A stretch of DNA of 64,000 nt from Caballeronia sp. SL2Y3 (lineage in GTDB: Bacteria; Pseudomonadota; Gammaproteobacteria; Burkholderiales; Burkholderiaceae). The translations under genes were made by a program, and so were the position numbers. Shown in pieces: positions 25,889 through 34,405 of this stretch. How positions within the stretch are numbered: the first letter of the stretch is position 1; every line of letters starts with the position of its first letter. The notes under the pieces are model-generated. The model made no database searches. It had not been told where the DNA came from and worked only from the letters and a program-made list of their open reading frames with translations. Location of the stretch: positions 62,001 to 126,000 of the forward strand of contig NZ_CP084263.1 in the NCBI RefSeq assembly GCF_022879575.1, read 5' to 3'.

Positions 25889-26410
25889 ATGAGCGACATC
25901 GAGCGAGACAACAACGAAGCGCGGTCCGTGCAGCCGCAAGACGCAATGGAGCGACGCGCGCTCTTGCTGCATTTGGGCGATGTGGTCGAAGCGATCGGCT
26001 GCGTGCTGAAACTCTCCGGCCGCCATAAGACCATCGGTGAGGCTGCCGCTAGCGAGGACTCGCTCGCGGACTTGCCGCTACTGCGCTTCGTCGCGCCCGA
26101 GTTGACGCCGCACGACTTCGCTGCGCGCGCCGCGACCGCGTACTTCCTCTGGACCAAGGCGTTGCTCGAAGCCACGCTCAACCGGAAGCTCCTTGCGCAC
26201 ACGGTTCAGCACGACCTGTTCGCAGGCGATCAGCCCGGCTGGGACGCGTACGTCGAAATGATGAAGTTGCAAGTGCCCTGGTTCGGGGATGATCTCGGGC
26301 CGGTCAGCGAAGCGCAAGCCGAGCCTGCGCGGACAGAAATCTGGCCACCGGCGCAGACAGACAACGGCGATGCAGGCGTGCCAGCGCATCCGGTCGAATC
26401 AACGAGCTAG
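25889..26410 (+). CDS. Hypothetical protein
   Basis: The protein has 173 residues from the ATG at 25889, which has AAAGGGG just upstream; an earlier ATG at 25871 adds six residues. It looks soluble and mostly helical, with a Trp-containing core (FLWTKALLEATLNRKLL, DQPGWDAYVEMMKLQVPWFGDD; shown in part) and a disordered acidic/Pro tail. No domain is recognised. Confidence 0.6.
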   Translation: MSDIERDNNEARSVQPQDAMERRALLLHLGDVVEAIGCVLKLSGRHKTIGEAAASEDSLADLPLLRFVAPELTPHDFAARAATAYFLWTKALLEATLNRKLLAHTVQHDLFAGDQPGWDAYVEMMKLQVPWFGDDLGPVSEAQAEPARTEIWPPAQTDNGDAGVPAHPVESTS

Positions 26411-26456
26411 ATAGCTATGAATAGCTGCTGAGGATCGGTCGGTGGGAGAGGTGGAC

Positions 26457-26699
26457 ATGAACCTCGAAGACGAAGAGAGAGCCCTCTGCCAAGCCAACGA
26501 TGATCTGCGCGAAGCAGACAAGCGCATACAGGCTCAAATAGATCTCTTGAAGGAAATGGAGCGGGACGGGCACGACACGTCACAGGGTGTCAGCCTGCTC
26601 GCCGCGATGCGCGAAGCTCGAGAAGCCATGGAGGGTCACAGGGACCGGATACTGCAAACAATCGACCTGCTCAAGAAAGGCAAGATCAAGCCTCGCTGA
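26457..26699 (+). CDS. Small coiled-coil hypothetical protein
   Basis: The protein has 80 residues, almost entirely charged helix (ANDDLREADKRIQAQIDLLKEM, then REAREAMEGHRDRILQTIDLL; shown in part), consistent with an antiparallel coiled coil. The ATG at 26457 has GAGAGG upstream; an earlier GTG at 26442 is possible. The function is unknown. Confidence 0.65.
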   Translation: MNLEDEERALCQANDDLREADKRIQAQIDLLKEMERDGHDTSQGVSLLAAMREAREAMEGHRDRILQTIDLLKKGKIKPR

Positions 26700-26760
26700 T
26701 GACGGCGAGCGAGACGCTCGGCGTTCGCCGGACTGCTACGCCTCAAACAACGCAACGTGT

Positions 26761-28074
26761 TCAGGCAGATTGCTTCCGGCTGAGATAGCGATCGAGGAGA
26801 GTAGTCGCTGTCGCGCCATGCAGAAAGACCGAAAGTACGATGGCCGCCAGAATGATCGGCACGAGCGGCCCCACGCGGTCGTGCCCGGCCTTCTCGAGCG
26901 AAAACAGCAGATAGTAGAACGCGCCGACGCCGCGCAGGCCCAGCCATCCGGACAGAAGCCGCTGATGCCGGTCCATCGACGAGCCGACGAGAGACAGAGT
27001 ACTGCCAAGCGGCCGGGCCACAAGGAATAGAAACAGGACCGGCCAAATAACCGGCCATTGGATCAGCTCGCGCCAGTGCGCCGACACGACGCTGCCGATA
27101 ATGACCATCAGCCCCAGTTCGACGAAGCGTTCGATCTCGACCGAGAAGCCCATCATGTTCTCCGCGATATACGCGTGAGCCGTTTCCGGATCTTTGGCCG
27201 CTTCCTCCCGCTGCCCGCGCTCGACCGATTCCAACACCTCGCTCGGCGGTTTGTCGCCCGTCGCCTTCATTTCCTGCCGTCGCAGCGCGACACCGGCGGC
27301 GAAGACCGCAATGAACGCGTAGCCATCGACGATCAGGGTCGCACCGTAGGCCAGCGCAACGAGTCCGAGCGCAAGAAAGCCTTCGAGCCCGAGCGCATGG
27401 TCGTACTTCGTGCGCAGCTTCGTCACGAGCACGACCACACCGGTGCCCAACGCCCAACCGCATATCGCTGCGCTCGCCAGTCCCCACGCGATCGCAAGGG
27501 CGAAGGTCCACGGATCTCCGCTGCCGAGACTGCCGATTCCGCAAAGCGCGAGCGCGATGAAGACCATCGGGGAGGCCGCGCCGTCGTTGAGTCCGCCTTC
27601 CGATGACAGGGCGAAGCGCAGGGGTTCATCGTCGCCCGCTTCTTCGACGCGCAACTCGTTGGCCAGCACCGGATCGGTCGGAGCGAGCGCAGACGCCAGC
27701 AGCAACGCAGGGCCTGCCGCGAGGCCGAGGCCCCACCGCGCGGCGGCGAACATGGTCGCGATGGTAATCAGCATCGCCGGTCCGGCGAGGCGCAAGGTCA
27801 GTCGCCAGAGCGGCCTCGAAAGCTCGACGCGCAGATACATTCCGATGGCGAACAGCGAGACCATAAGCCCCGCTCCGGTCAGCGTGCGAAGCAGGCGCAC
27901 GTCGCGCTCGACGTCGATGTTGAGCAGCCCGGCGCACGCCGGACCGAGGACGAAGCCGACGACGAGGTACACCATTGCGCCGGTCATCGGCAGCCGCTCG
28001 ACCATCTTGCGGCCCAGCGCCATCAGCACCATCAATGCCCCGACGATCAGGAACCAAACGGCTTCGATCGTCAT
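26761..28074 (-). CDS. Cation:proton antiporter (CPA family)
   Basis: The protein has 437 residues and 12 or so membrane segments of the Na+/H+ exchanger fold. LLASALAPTDPVLA and SSEGGLNDGAASPMVF carry the TDP and ND motifs of the ion site. A soluble insertion with many Glu/Lys residues (about 285-325, including SVERGQREEAAKDPETA) splits the last third. It probably exchanges Na+ or K+ for protons; the ion is not determined. It lies 12 bases after the MerR-TPR gene. Confidence 0.88.
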   Translation of the reverse strand: MTIEAVWFLIVGALMVLMALGRKMVERLPMTGAMVYLVVGFVLGPACAGLLNIDVERDVRLLRTLTGAGLMVSLFAIGMYLRVELSRPLWRLTLRLAGPAMLITIATMFAAARWGLGLAAGPALLLASALAPTDPVLANELRVEEAGDDEPLRFALSSEGGLNDGAASPMVFIALALCGIGSLGSGDPWTFALAIAWGLASAAICGWALGTGVVVLVTKLRTKYDHALGLEGFLALGLVALAYGATLIVDGYAFIAVFAAGVALRRQEMKATGDKPPSEVLESVERGQREEAAKDPETAHAYIAENMMGFSVEIERFVELGLMVIIGSVVSAHWRELIQWPVIWPVLFLFLVARPLGSTLSLVGSSMDRHQRLLSGWLGLRGVGAFYYLLFSLEKAGHDRVGPLVPIILAAIVLSVFLHGATATTLLDRYLSRKQSA

Positions 28075-28086
28075 CGATGTCTCCTG

Positions 28087-28911
28087 TCAGAGCTTCTGCA
28101 GTCTGCGAAACTGATTGAAGTGGCGAATCGCCAAGGTCGCTTCGCCCAGTTCTTCGTGGATGCGCGCGGCGTTGTAGTGGGCATCCGCAAACTCGGGGTC
28201 GTGTTCGATGCAACGCTCGTAGAACTGCAGTGCCTCGCGAAAGCGGCCCGAATCTTCGAGCGCCACCCCAATGTTGAAAAGCAGCACCGGGTCGTTCGCC
28301 CGGTATGCCAGCGCGTCTTGGTACACCGCTATCGCCTCGTCGAACCGCTCGCTGTCCATGAGGATGCCGCCGAGGTTCAGCGATGCATCGGTATAGTCGG
28401 GCGCGCGTTCGAGCGCTTGCCGGTAGGCCGCTTCGGCGGCATCGAGATCGTCGTCCTCAAGAGCACGTGCCCGCCGGAACAATTCGACGGCTTCTTCGCG
28501 CGCCCGCTGCTCGCGCGGCGCTTGCATGGAGGCGACGTTTCCCGGCGCCTTCGCCTGCTCGAAATCCAGCAGCAACTGGCCGGTCTCCGCATCCCACTGG
28601 CGGCTTGCCTCGTCCCGCACCGCGACCCGGTCGCCGACCGCAGCCACGCGCACGCCAGTGAGCGATCCTTCACGCCCCCAGTTTTTGCGAAGGTGGTCGA
28701 GCGCGCGGACGATCTTCATCGGCGAGACGCCAGCCACGCGCAGGGCATGCGCGGTCCTGAGCATGACGATGTCCTGAAAGGTGAAGCGCCGCTCGCGTTT
28801 TTCACCGCTCGCCGGTGACACCAGACCCGCCGCGATCATGCGTTCGACGACGCTGCGCGATACGCCGAGCATGCGTTGCACGTCGCGAAGGCTGTAGCCG
28901 TCGTCTTGCAT
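28087..28911 (-). CDS. MerR-type HTH protein with TPR repeats
   Basis: The protein has 274 residues. A MerR-like HTH is at about residues 5-75 (YSLRDVQRMLGVSRSVVERMI, shown in part; then FTFQDIVMLRTAHAL). After a linker come three to four TPRs (about 165-270: AEAAYRQALERAPDYTDASLNLG, NDPVLLFNIGVALEDSGRF, ADAHYNAARIHEELGEA; first given in part). The start at 28911 is one base after the ku stop, so the two are translationally coupled. This links the protein to NHEJ repair, either as a regulator or as a Ku-associated scaffold; both are inferences. Confidence 0.82.
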   Translation of the reverse strand: MQDDGYSLRDVQRMLGVSRSVVERMIAAGLVSPASGEKRERRFTFQDIVMLRTAHALRVAGVSPMKIVRALDHLRKNWGREGSLTGVRVAAVGDRVAVRDEASRQWDAETGQLLLDFEQAKAPGNVASMQAPREQRAREEAVELFRRARALEDDDLDAAEAAYRQALERAPDYTDASLNLGGILMDSERFDEAIAVYQDALAYRANDPVLLFNIGVALEDSGRFREALQFYERCIEHDPEFADAHYNAARIHEELGEATLAIRHFNQFRRLQKL

Positions 28912-28912
28912 G

Positions 28913-29857
28913 TCACCGCTTCGTGCCCGTTTTGCGGGCCGGCGCCGGTTGGTCGTCGCTGGCCGCGCGGCGCACGGCACGGCGCTTGGGCGCCGGAGTG
29001 GCTTCGGCCGCTTCTTCCGCCGGCGCGGCGGTGCGCGCGCTCTTGCGCGCCGCTCGCGCAGCGGTCGGCTGATCGGCAGACGGCTTCTTCTTCAGGCTCG
29101 CCCGCAGCGCTTCGACAAGGTCGATGAGTTGTGCTCCCGGCTGCTCGACGGCCGGCGCGGCGGTGATCTTGTTGCCCGCGACCTTCTTGTCGATCTCGGC
29201 GAGGATGCGCTCTTTCTCTTCGTCCTTGTACGCGGCTGCGTCGTAGCTGTCGACGCGATACTGCTCGATCAACTGCTCGGCGAGCTGTAGCTCGGTCGGC
29301 TGGATCTCCGTCTCTTCGATGCCGATGTCGGCCTGCGAGCGCACCTCGTCGGCGTAGAGCAGGGTCTGAAGGATCAATCCGTCGTTACTGGCGCGGACCT
29401 GCACCATGTGTTGCTTGCCCTTCCATGTCCAACGGGCGAGCGCGCAGGTCCCGCTATCGTTCATCGCCTTCTGCAGCAGGCGGTACGGTTTGCCGCCGCG
29501 CTTGTCGGGTGCGAGGTAGTAGGGTTTGTCGAGGTAGATGGGATCGATCGCCTCGGTCGGCATGAACGAGACGATGTCGATGGTGTGACTGGCGCTCGCT
29601 TCGAGCGCATCGAGCTCGGACTTCTCGAAGATCACATACTTCTCTTTCTCGAACTCGTAGCCCTTGACCATATCGGCGCGCTCGACGACCTTGCCATCGT
29701 GCGGGCAGACGTACTGCTGCTTGAGCCGGGTGCCGCAGTCCTTGTGCATCAGGTTGAAGCCGACCCCGGACTTGCTTTCCGTCGCCGCATAGACTTTCAC
29801 CGGGACGGAGACGAGTCCGAAACTCAGAGTCATGGACGCAATCGAGCGAGCAGCCAC
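28913..29857 (-). CDS. ku: Ku protein for non-homologous end joining
   Basis: Bacterial Ku (314 residues) forms a homodimer ring on broken DNA ends and recruits LigD. The core (about residues 1-230) opens SIASMTLSFGLVSVPVKVY and includes MHKDCGTRLKQQYVCP and YYLAPDKRGGKPYRLL. The C-terminal 70 residues are a Lys/Ala/Pro-rich tail, as in longer Ku proteins that bind DNA more tightly. No ligD gene is in the window. Confidence 0.96.
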   Translation of the reverse strand: MAARSIASMTLSFGLVSVPVKVYAATESKSGVGFNLMHKDCGTRLKQQYVCPHDGKVVERADMVKGYEFEKEKYVIFEKSELDALEASASHTIDIVSFMPTEAIDPIYLDKPYYLAPDKRGGKPYRLLQKAMNDSGTCALARWTWKGKQHMVQVRASNDGLILQTLLYADEVRSQADIGIEETEIQPTELQLAEQLIEQYRVDSYDAAAYKDEEKERILAEIDKKVAGNKITAAPAVEQPGAQLIDLVEALRASLKKKPSADQPTAARAARKSARTAAPAEEAAEATPAPKRRAVRRAASDDQPAPARKTGTKR

Positions 29858-29906
29858 GGCGGCCTCCCATTGAAGGTAATGGCCCGTTCAAGGGTACGCG
29901 CTTATA

Positions 29907-29947
29907 GCGCTCATGGCGCTCATGGCGCTCATGGCGCTCATGGCGCT
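29907..29947. repeat. Tandem 9-bp repeat
   Basis: GCGCTCATG is repeated four times exactly (29907-29942) and followed by a partial copy GCGCT. The array spans the 3' end of the receiver gene (its stop lies in the last copy) and the gap before ku. Each copy carries an in-frame stop on the minus strand. Confidence 0.9.
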
Positions 29948-30345
29948 TTCGCGGCGTGGGCCTCGTCCGCGCGCGCTCGCCGGTCCAGCCCGGCCGTGAC
30001 ACGCCATTCTTCCAGCACGCGTTCCAGCAGATCGTAGGTGACCGGCTTGCACATATAGCCATCGAACGACGGAAAGTCATTGTCGCCCAGATCGTGCCTG
30101 CCGGTGATCGCCACCATATAAGCGGTCTGCGAGGCGCCTTCCTGCCTCAGACTATCGCACGTGTGCCGGCCATCGCCGTCGGGCAGGTCCACGTCGGCGA
30201 GGATCACGTCGAATAACTGTGCGCTCGCCAGCTGGCGTGCCGACTCGCACTCGTGCGCGACCGTCACCTCGTGACCCATTTGCTCGATCAGCGCCGCAAG
30301 ACCCGCTGCGAAGTCCCGGTCGTCGTCGAAAACGAGAATCTTCAT
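29938..30345 (-). CDS. Single-domain response regulator
   Basis: The protein has 135 residues with a receiver domain only: acidic pocket DDD near residue 8, phospho-acceptor Asp in VILADVDLPDGDG (about D52), switch Thr in AITGRHD, and Lys in MCKPV. A short Ala/Arg-rich tail follows with no output domain. GGAGATAAT precedes the ATG at 30345. No intact partner kinase is adjacent; the kinase remnant at 24 kb is the only related piece nearby. Confidence 0.88.
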   Translation of the reverse strand: MKILVFDDDRDFAAGLAALIEQMGHEVTVAHECESARQLASAQLFDVILADVDLPDGDGRHTCDSLRQEGASQTAYMVAITGRHDLGDNDFPSFDGYMCKPVTYDLLERVLEEWRVTAGLDRRARADEAHAAKAP

Positions 30346-30535
30346 ATTATCTCCTCCACGGCGGGCGCCAGACGGTCGCCCGCATGCGCCTCGACGCGCC
30401 GCAAGGATCATGCCGCCAGTGAATGTGGCCGGAAGCCCGAGGCCTCCGTTGCGCGACCAAGTGCTCGCTGCGGCTGCGCTGTAATATTTTCGCGACTGAG
30501 TTGCGATAGTACTGGAGCTTCACTTGGCGTCGAGC
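30346..30535. other. Short intergenic region
   Basis: This gap lies upstream of the receiver gene and after the end of the betaine-type binding protein gene. No gene or clear regulatory motif is seen. Confidence 0.35.
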
Positions 30536-31282
30536 CTAACCGGCGCGAGAGAGAACGAAGTCGAGGCGGCTCGTTTCACGATTCCCCAGAGTGAGCTGCC
30601 GCAATGCATTCAACGCGGCTTGCGGGATCTTCGCGAGCGCCGCTTTGCGCACGATCAGCGTCGCATCGTCGGTGCCGCCGAGAAGACCTTTCGGGTCCTT
30701 CAATTCTCGAATGCTGTACTGCTCATGCAGGTACTGCGGGCTCCACAGTGGCACGACGACCCAGCGCCGCTCCTTAACGGCGGCTTCGAAAGCGCGCACG
30801 CAATCGTCGAGCGTGCCGTTCTCGAAGTAATAGCCGGCCTCTTGCAAACCGTACTGAACGATCATTTCCCGGGAGAATCGACTGATGCCGGCTCCGGGGT
30901 TGATGCCCTGAATGAGTTTCGTCATTTTCGCGGCCACGTCCGGCCGCTTCAGGTCCGCAACGCTCTTCACCGCGCTTTCCGGCACATAGTCAGGCACGCC
31001 CCACAAGGCATACGGACGATAAAGCACGGTGATCTTGTCTACCTCATGCTCGAACGGCGCCAGATAGATACCGTGGCTGCTGGGCAGCCAGGCGCTGCCG
31101 AGCATATCGGCCTTACCGTCGCGCAGCATTTCGAAAGCCTGCTCGTGCCGAGCGAATACTTCATCGACCGCAACGCCATGCTCATGCAACAGGCGCCGAA
31201 CCGCGCCGGATGCAGCGCGATGAAACGAGAGATCGATAGTGACGAGTGTGATGCGGGGATGGTCCGAGGCAGCGCCAGTCAT
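30536..31282 (-). CDS. OpuAC-type (glycine betaine) binding-fold protein without signal peptide
   Basis: The protein has 248 residues and resembles the substrate-binding domain of glycine betaine/choline ABC systems (ITLVTIDLSFHRAASGAV, GKADMLGSAWLPSSHG, RRWVVVPLWSPQYLHEQY). The start at 31282 has GGGAGAG upstream, and no signal peptide or lipobox is present. It is therefore probably cytoplasmic, and no ATPase or permease is nearby. It could sense a ligand in the cell or be a non-transport protein; it lies 14 bases after a nitroreductase gene. Confidence 0.78.
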   Translation of the reverse strand: MTGAASDHPRITLVTIDLSFHRAASGAVRRLLHEHGVAVDEVFARHEQAFEMLRDGKADMLGSAWLPSSHGIYLAPFEHEVDKITVLYRPYALWGVPDYVPESAVKSVADLKRPDVAAKMTKLIQGINPGAGISRFSREMIVQYGLQEAGYYFENGTLDDCVRAFEAAVKERRWVVVPLWSPQYLHEQYSIRELKDPKGLLGGTDDATLIVRKAALAKIPQAALNALRQLTLGNRETSRLDFVLSRAG

Positions 31283-31296
31283 GATCGCTCTCCCGT

Positions 31297-31950
31297 TCAG
31301 ATGAAGGTGAAGACTTGTTCGCGCGGCAAACGCGACTTGGGCAGATCGGCGTTGAAGTCTTCGCCACTGCGATGCCCCAACGCGACAATGACCACGCTGG
31401 TGAGCCCTTTTTCGCGCAAGCCCAGACTTGCATCGAGCGCGCGGCTGTCGAAGCCTTCCATCGGCGTGGCATCGACGCCGAGGATGGCGGCACCGAGAAG
31501 CAGCCCACCCAGTGCGAGATACACCTGCTTTTCCATCCACTGCGGCGTGTCGCGCAATTCGTACTTGTGCATGTCCACGTACGAGCGGCGGCTTTTGTCC
31601 TGACCTGCCTGCATCTGCGGTGTCCTGAAACGGCCGTCCGCCGCCTCGCGCTCGAGAATGTTTTGCAGATGGCGGTCATCCATTGACTCGCGCATGCACA
31701 TTGCGATGACATGCGATGCGTTGAGCACTTTCGGCTCGTTGTACGCGTAGGCGTCAGTGGTCGATTGAGCGATGCGGGCGCGGCCTTCGGGCGTCGAGGC
31801 AACGACGAAATGCCACGGCTGCGAATTCACCGACGAGGGCGACTGATGCAGAACGGTGAGCAGAGTTTCGATCTGCTCAGCCGGTACGGGCGTGCCTGCC
31901 TCGAAGGCCTTGACGGTGTGACGAATGCGAACGGCATCAGCGAGATTCAT
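31297..31950 (-). CDS. NfsB-like oxygen-insensitive nitroreductase family protein
   Basis: This 217-residue FMN-dependent nitroreductase has the RIRHTVKAFEAG N-terminal FMN loop, SPSSVNSQPWHF (FMN and substrate loop), and ILGVDATPMEGFD near residue 163, a strong NfsB hallmark. It reduces nitroaromatics, quinones or flavins with NAD(P)H. GGAGTC precedes the ATG at 31950. It is in line with the MRJP-like and quinone-reductase-like genes upstream. Confidence 0.9.
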   Translation of the reverse strand: MNLADAVRIRHTVKAFEAGTPVPAEQIETLLTVLHQSPSSVNSQPWHFVVASTPEGRARIAQSTTDAYAYNEPKVLNASHVIAMCMRESMDDRHLQNILEREAADGRFRTPQMQAGQDKSRRSYVDMHKYELRDTPQWMEKQVYLALGGLLLGAAILGVDATPMEGFDSRALDASLGLREKGLTSVVIVALGHRSGEDFNADLPKSRLPREQVFTFI

Positions 31951-31982
31951 GATTGGACTCCAGTGCTGGACAGGTGAATGCG

Positions 31983-33206
31983 TCATAACGTCGGTGCGGG
32001 GCCGGCGCCGATTCGTACGCGAAAGAGGGCGTACGGCTTCGTGCGCTCGTCCTTGCCGGCGTGGAAGACCGGTTGGCGATGCAGCTGATTAGCGGTGAAG
32101 TACAGATATCCGTCGGTGCCGACCGACAGCGTGTCGGGCCACAACACGCGCGGCTCATGCACGATGGTCCGCCACTCGCCGCCCGGTTCGAGCTTGCGGA
32201 TGGAGTCGTGCTCGTAGTCGCCTGCATACACGGCGCCGTTCGCATCGCTTTCGAGTCCGTCAGATGCGCCCTTCTCGCCGAGGTCTTTCACAGCGGCCGA
32301 AAGTTGTGCTTCGCTGATCGACGGATCGCGCAGCATGGCGGTGGGCACCGAATACAAATGCCGGCTGGAAAGCGGGCAGTAGTAGAGCGTCGTGCCATCG
32401 GGCGAAAGCGCGATGCCGTCGGAGGCGACGGTGAACGGCGCGCTCTTGCCGTTGGCGTCCCGTACTTTGAGGGTTTCGCCTTCGACCACGGGCACGAAGC
32501 CCGGATAGGCGGACGTCGAAACGTCGCCGGTAAGGCGTCGCAATGCCTTGCCGGAATCCAGATCGATCACGATCAATCCACCGGTGCCGCTCAACGACGA
32601 GTCGGTCACATAGGCGACGCCCGCTTTGCCGACGCGAAAGTCGAACCGCACGTCATTCACGTAGGTCTGTTCGCGCATGACATCGGCCGGAAAAACCAGC
32701 GTCTTCACGACGCGATCCGTCGCCAGGTCGATGGCGACGAGCTTCGCGCCTCCGGCTACCGGACTCGAAAAGTTGGGCGCGGCCGTGTCGAGTATCCACA
32801 GTCGTCCGCGGCCGTCTGCAACCACGCTTTGAACGCTCAGAAAGTGCGTGCCGGCATGAGAAGCGTCGGCGCGATTGATCTCCGCATTCGGATACGCGAC
32901 TACCTTGCCGTCGCGCAACTCGGCCACGGTGGCCTGAACGTCGTCGCCCCAGCGCGGAAAGTTGACGAAGATCCGCCCGGTCTCGGTGACGCTCACGCCC
33001 GTGGGCATCGGACCCGTGAATGTCGCGACTGTTTCGATCGACCCGATGGTGCGTTCCGTGGCTTGGTTCGACGACGGCCGATCCGACGCCGCCGCCTGAG
33101 CGAGCGCGGGATGCGCCACCACGCCGGCGAAGCCCAGCGCCGCTGCAATTGCAATGGCGGCGCGGCGTATCGGATGGCTGTTGTTTTGTCGATGGATGGA
33201 ATGCAT
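31983..33206 (-). CDS. Secreted major-royal-jelly/SMP-30-like beta-propeller protein
   Basis: The protein has 407 residues. A signal peptide ends near AHPALAQ-A, then comes a propeller domain related to the yellow/MRJP family: GRIFVNFPRW, VVADGRGRLWILDT, YVTDSSLSGTGGLIVID, DGIALSPDGTTLYYCPL, SDGLESDANGAVYAGDYE. The start is placed at 33206 (GGAGAAC upstream) rather than at 33260. Bacterial members are poorly characterised; they may bind small aromatic or lactone ligands in the periplasm. Confidence 0.85.
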   Translation of the reverse strand: MHSIHRQNNSHPIRRAAIAIAAALGFAGVVAHPALAQAAASDRPSSNQATERTIGSIETVATFTGPMPTGVSVTETGRIFVNFPRWGDDVQATVAELRDGKVVAYPNAEINRADASHAGTHFLSVQSVVADGRGRLWILDTAAPNFSSPVAGGAKLVAIDLATDRVVKTLVFPADVMREQTYVNDVRFDFRVGKAGVAYVTDSSLSGTGGLIVIDLDSGKALRRLTGDVSTSAYPGFVPVVEGETLKVRDANGKSAPFTVASDGIALSPDGTTLYYCPLSSRHLYSVPTAMLRDPSISEAQLSAAVKDLGEKGASDGLESDANGAVYAGDYEHDSIRKLEPGGEWRTIVHEPRVLWPDTLSVGTDGYLYFTANQLHRQPVFHAGKDERTKPYALFRVRIGAGPAPTL

Positions 33207-33263
33207 GGCTGTTCTCCATTTGTGTTGTTCTTGCATGCGGCGCAAGCGCGAGGTCCGCACGGA

Positions 33264-34271
33264 CTAGAAGTTTTCCAGCACGATTTTTCCGCGAGCACGA
33301 CCGCTCTCGATGAGCGCATGAGCGCGGCGCAGGTTCGTTGCGTTGATGGTTCCGAAGTGGTCGGCCATCGTGGTGCGCAGCGTGCCGTCGTCGATGAGCG
33401 CCGACACGCGGTTGAGAATCTCGTGTTGCCTGACCATGTCGGCGGTTTCGAACAGCGACCGCGTGAACATCAGCTCCCAATGCAGCGAAATGGACTTGCG
33501 CTTGAGCGGCATGGCATCGAGCGTGTCGGGGTCGTCGATGACGCCGAGCCGGCCTTGAGGCATGAGTGCCTCGACAAGCTGCGGATAGTGAAGGTCCGTC
33601 TGTGTCAGGCTCGCGACGTAACGCACCTGCGGCGAGCCGATACGGCGCAGGCCTTCCAGCAAAGGTTGCGAGTGATCGATCACGTCATGCGCGCCGAGTG
33701 CTTCGACCCATTCACGCGTTTCGGGGCGGGAAGCGGTGCCAATGACGCGCAGGTTGGTGAGGCGGCGTGCGAGCTGTGTGAGCATCGAGCCGACGCCGCC
33801 AGCCGCGCCGACGATTAGCAGCGCGTCCCCCGCGCCTCCGTTCTCCGCCACGCCGAGCCGGTCGAAGAGCAGTTCCCACGCAGTCAGCGACGTCAACGGA
33901 AGCGCTGCGGCTTGCGCGTTCGAGAGCGTGGCGGGCTTGCGGCCGGCAATGCGCTCGTCGACGAGCGCGTATTGCGCATACGCGCCGGGGCGGGCAATGC
34001 TTCCCGCGTAGAAGACCTTGTCGCCTCGCGCGAACATCGACACCTTGTCGCCCACGGCCTCGACGGTTCCGACCGCGTCCCAGCCGAGCACGCGCGGCGC
34101 TTCGGCCGGCGAGCCCATGCGCACTTTGGTATCCACCGGATTGACGGCGATCGCCTCGATTTTCACCAGCAGGTCGTGCGGCGCCGGTTCAGGCGTCGGC
34201 AGGTCGAAATCGACGAGAGCGTCGGGATGGTCGGCGGGAAGGCCGTGCTGCGTATAGACCACTGCTTTCAT
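33264..34271 (-). CDS. Zinc-type alcohol dehydrogenase-like quinone oxidoreductase
   Basis: This is a 335-residue MDR-superfamily enzyme: KAVVYTQHGLP start, PRVLGWDAVGTVEAVG, and the NAD(P)H motif GAAGGVGSML near residue 155. The structural zinc Cys cluster is absent, so it is of the quinone oxidoreductase type. GGAGC lies ahead of the ATG at 34271. It is divergent from the LysR gene and starts the run that includes the MRJP-like and nitroreductase genes, suggesting a detoxification cluster. Confidence 0.9.
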   Translation of the reverse strand: MKAVVYTQHGLPADHPDALVDFDLPTPEPAPHDLLVKIEAIAVNPVDTKVRMGSPAEAPRVLGWDAVGTVEAVGDKVSMFARGDKVFYAGSIARPGAYAQYALVDERIAGRKPATLSNAQAAALPLTSLTAWELLFDRLGVAENGGAGDALLIVGAAGGVGSMLTQLARRLTNLRVIGTASRPETREWVEALGAHDVIDHSQPLLEGLRRIGSPQVRYVASLTQTDLHYPQLVEALMPQGRLGVIDDPDTLDAMPLKRKSISLHWELMFTRSLFETADMVRQHEILNRVSALIDDGTLRTTMADHFGTINATNLRRAHALIESGRARGKIVLENF

Positions 34272-34405
34272 GTGCATGCTCCAGGTACGTGATGGCGGAT
34301 CGCGGCGGTCACCGTGCTGATGTGCCGCTGTCGTGTGGCTGAATTCTGGCGCGACCGCATAGGTGTGAGAAAGCGGTTAAATTAGGCAGGACTTTCACTC
34401 CTGGA

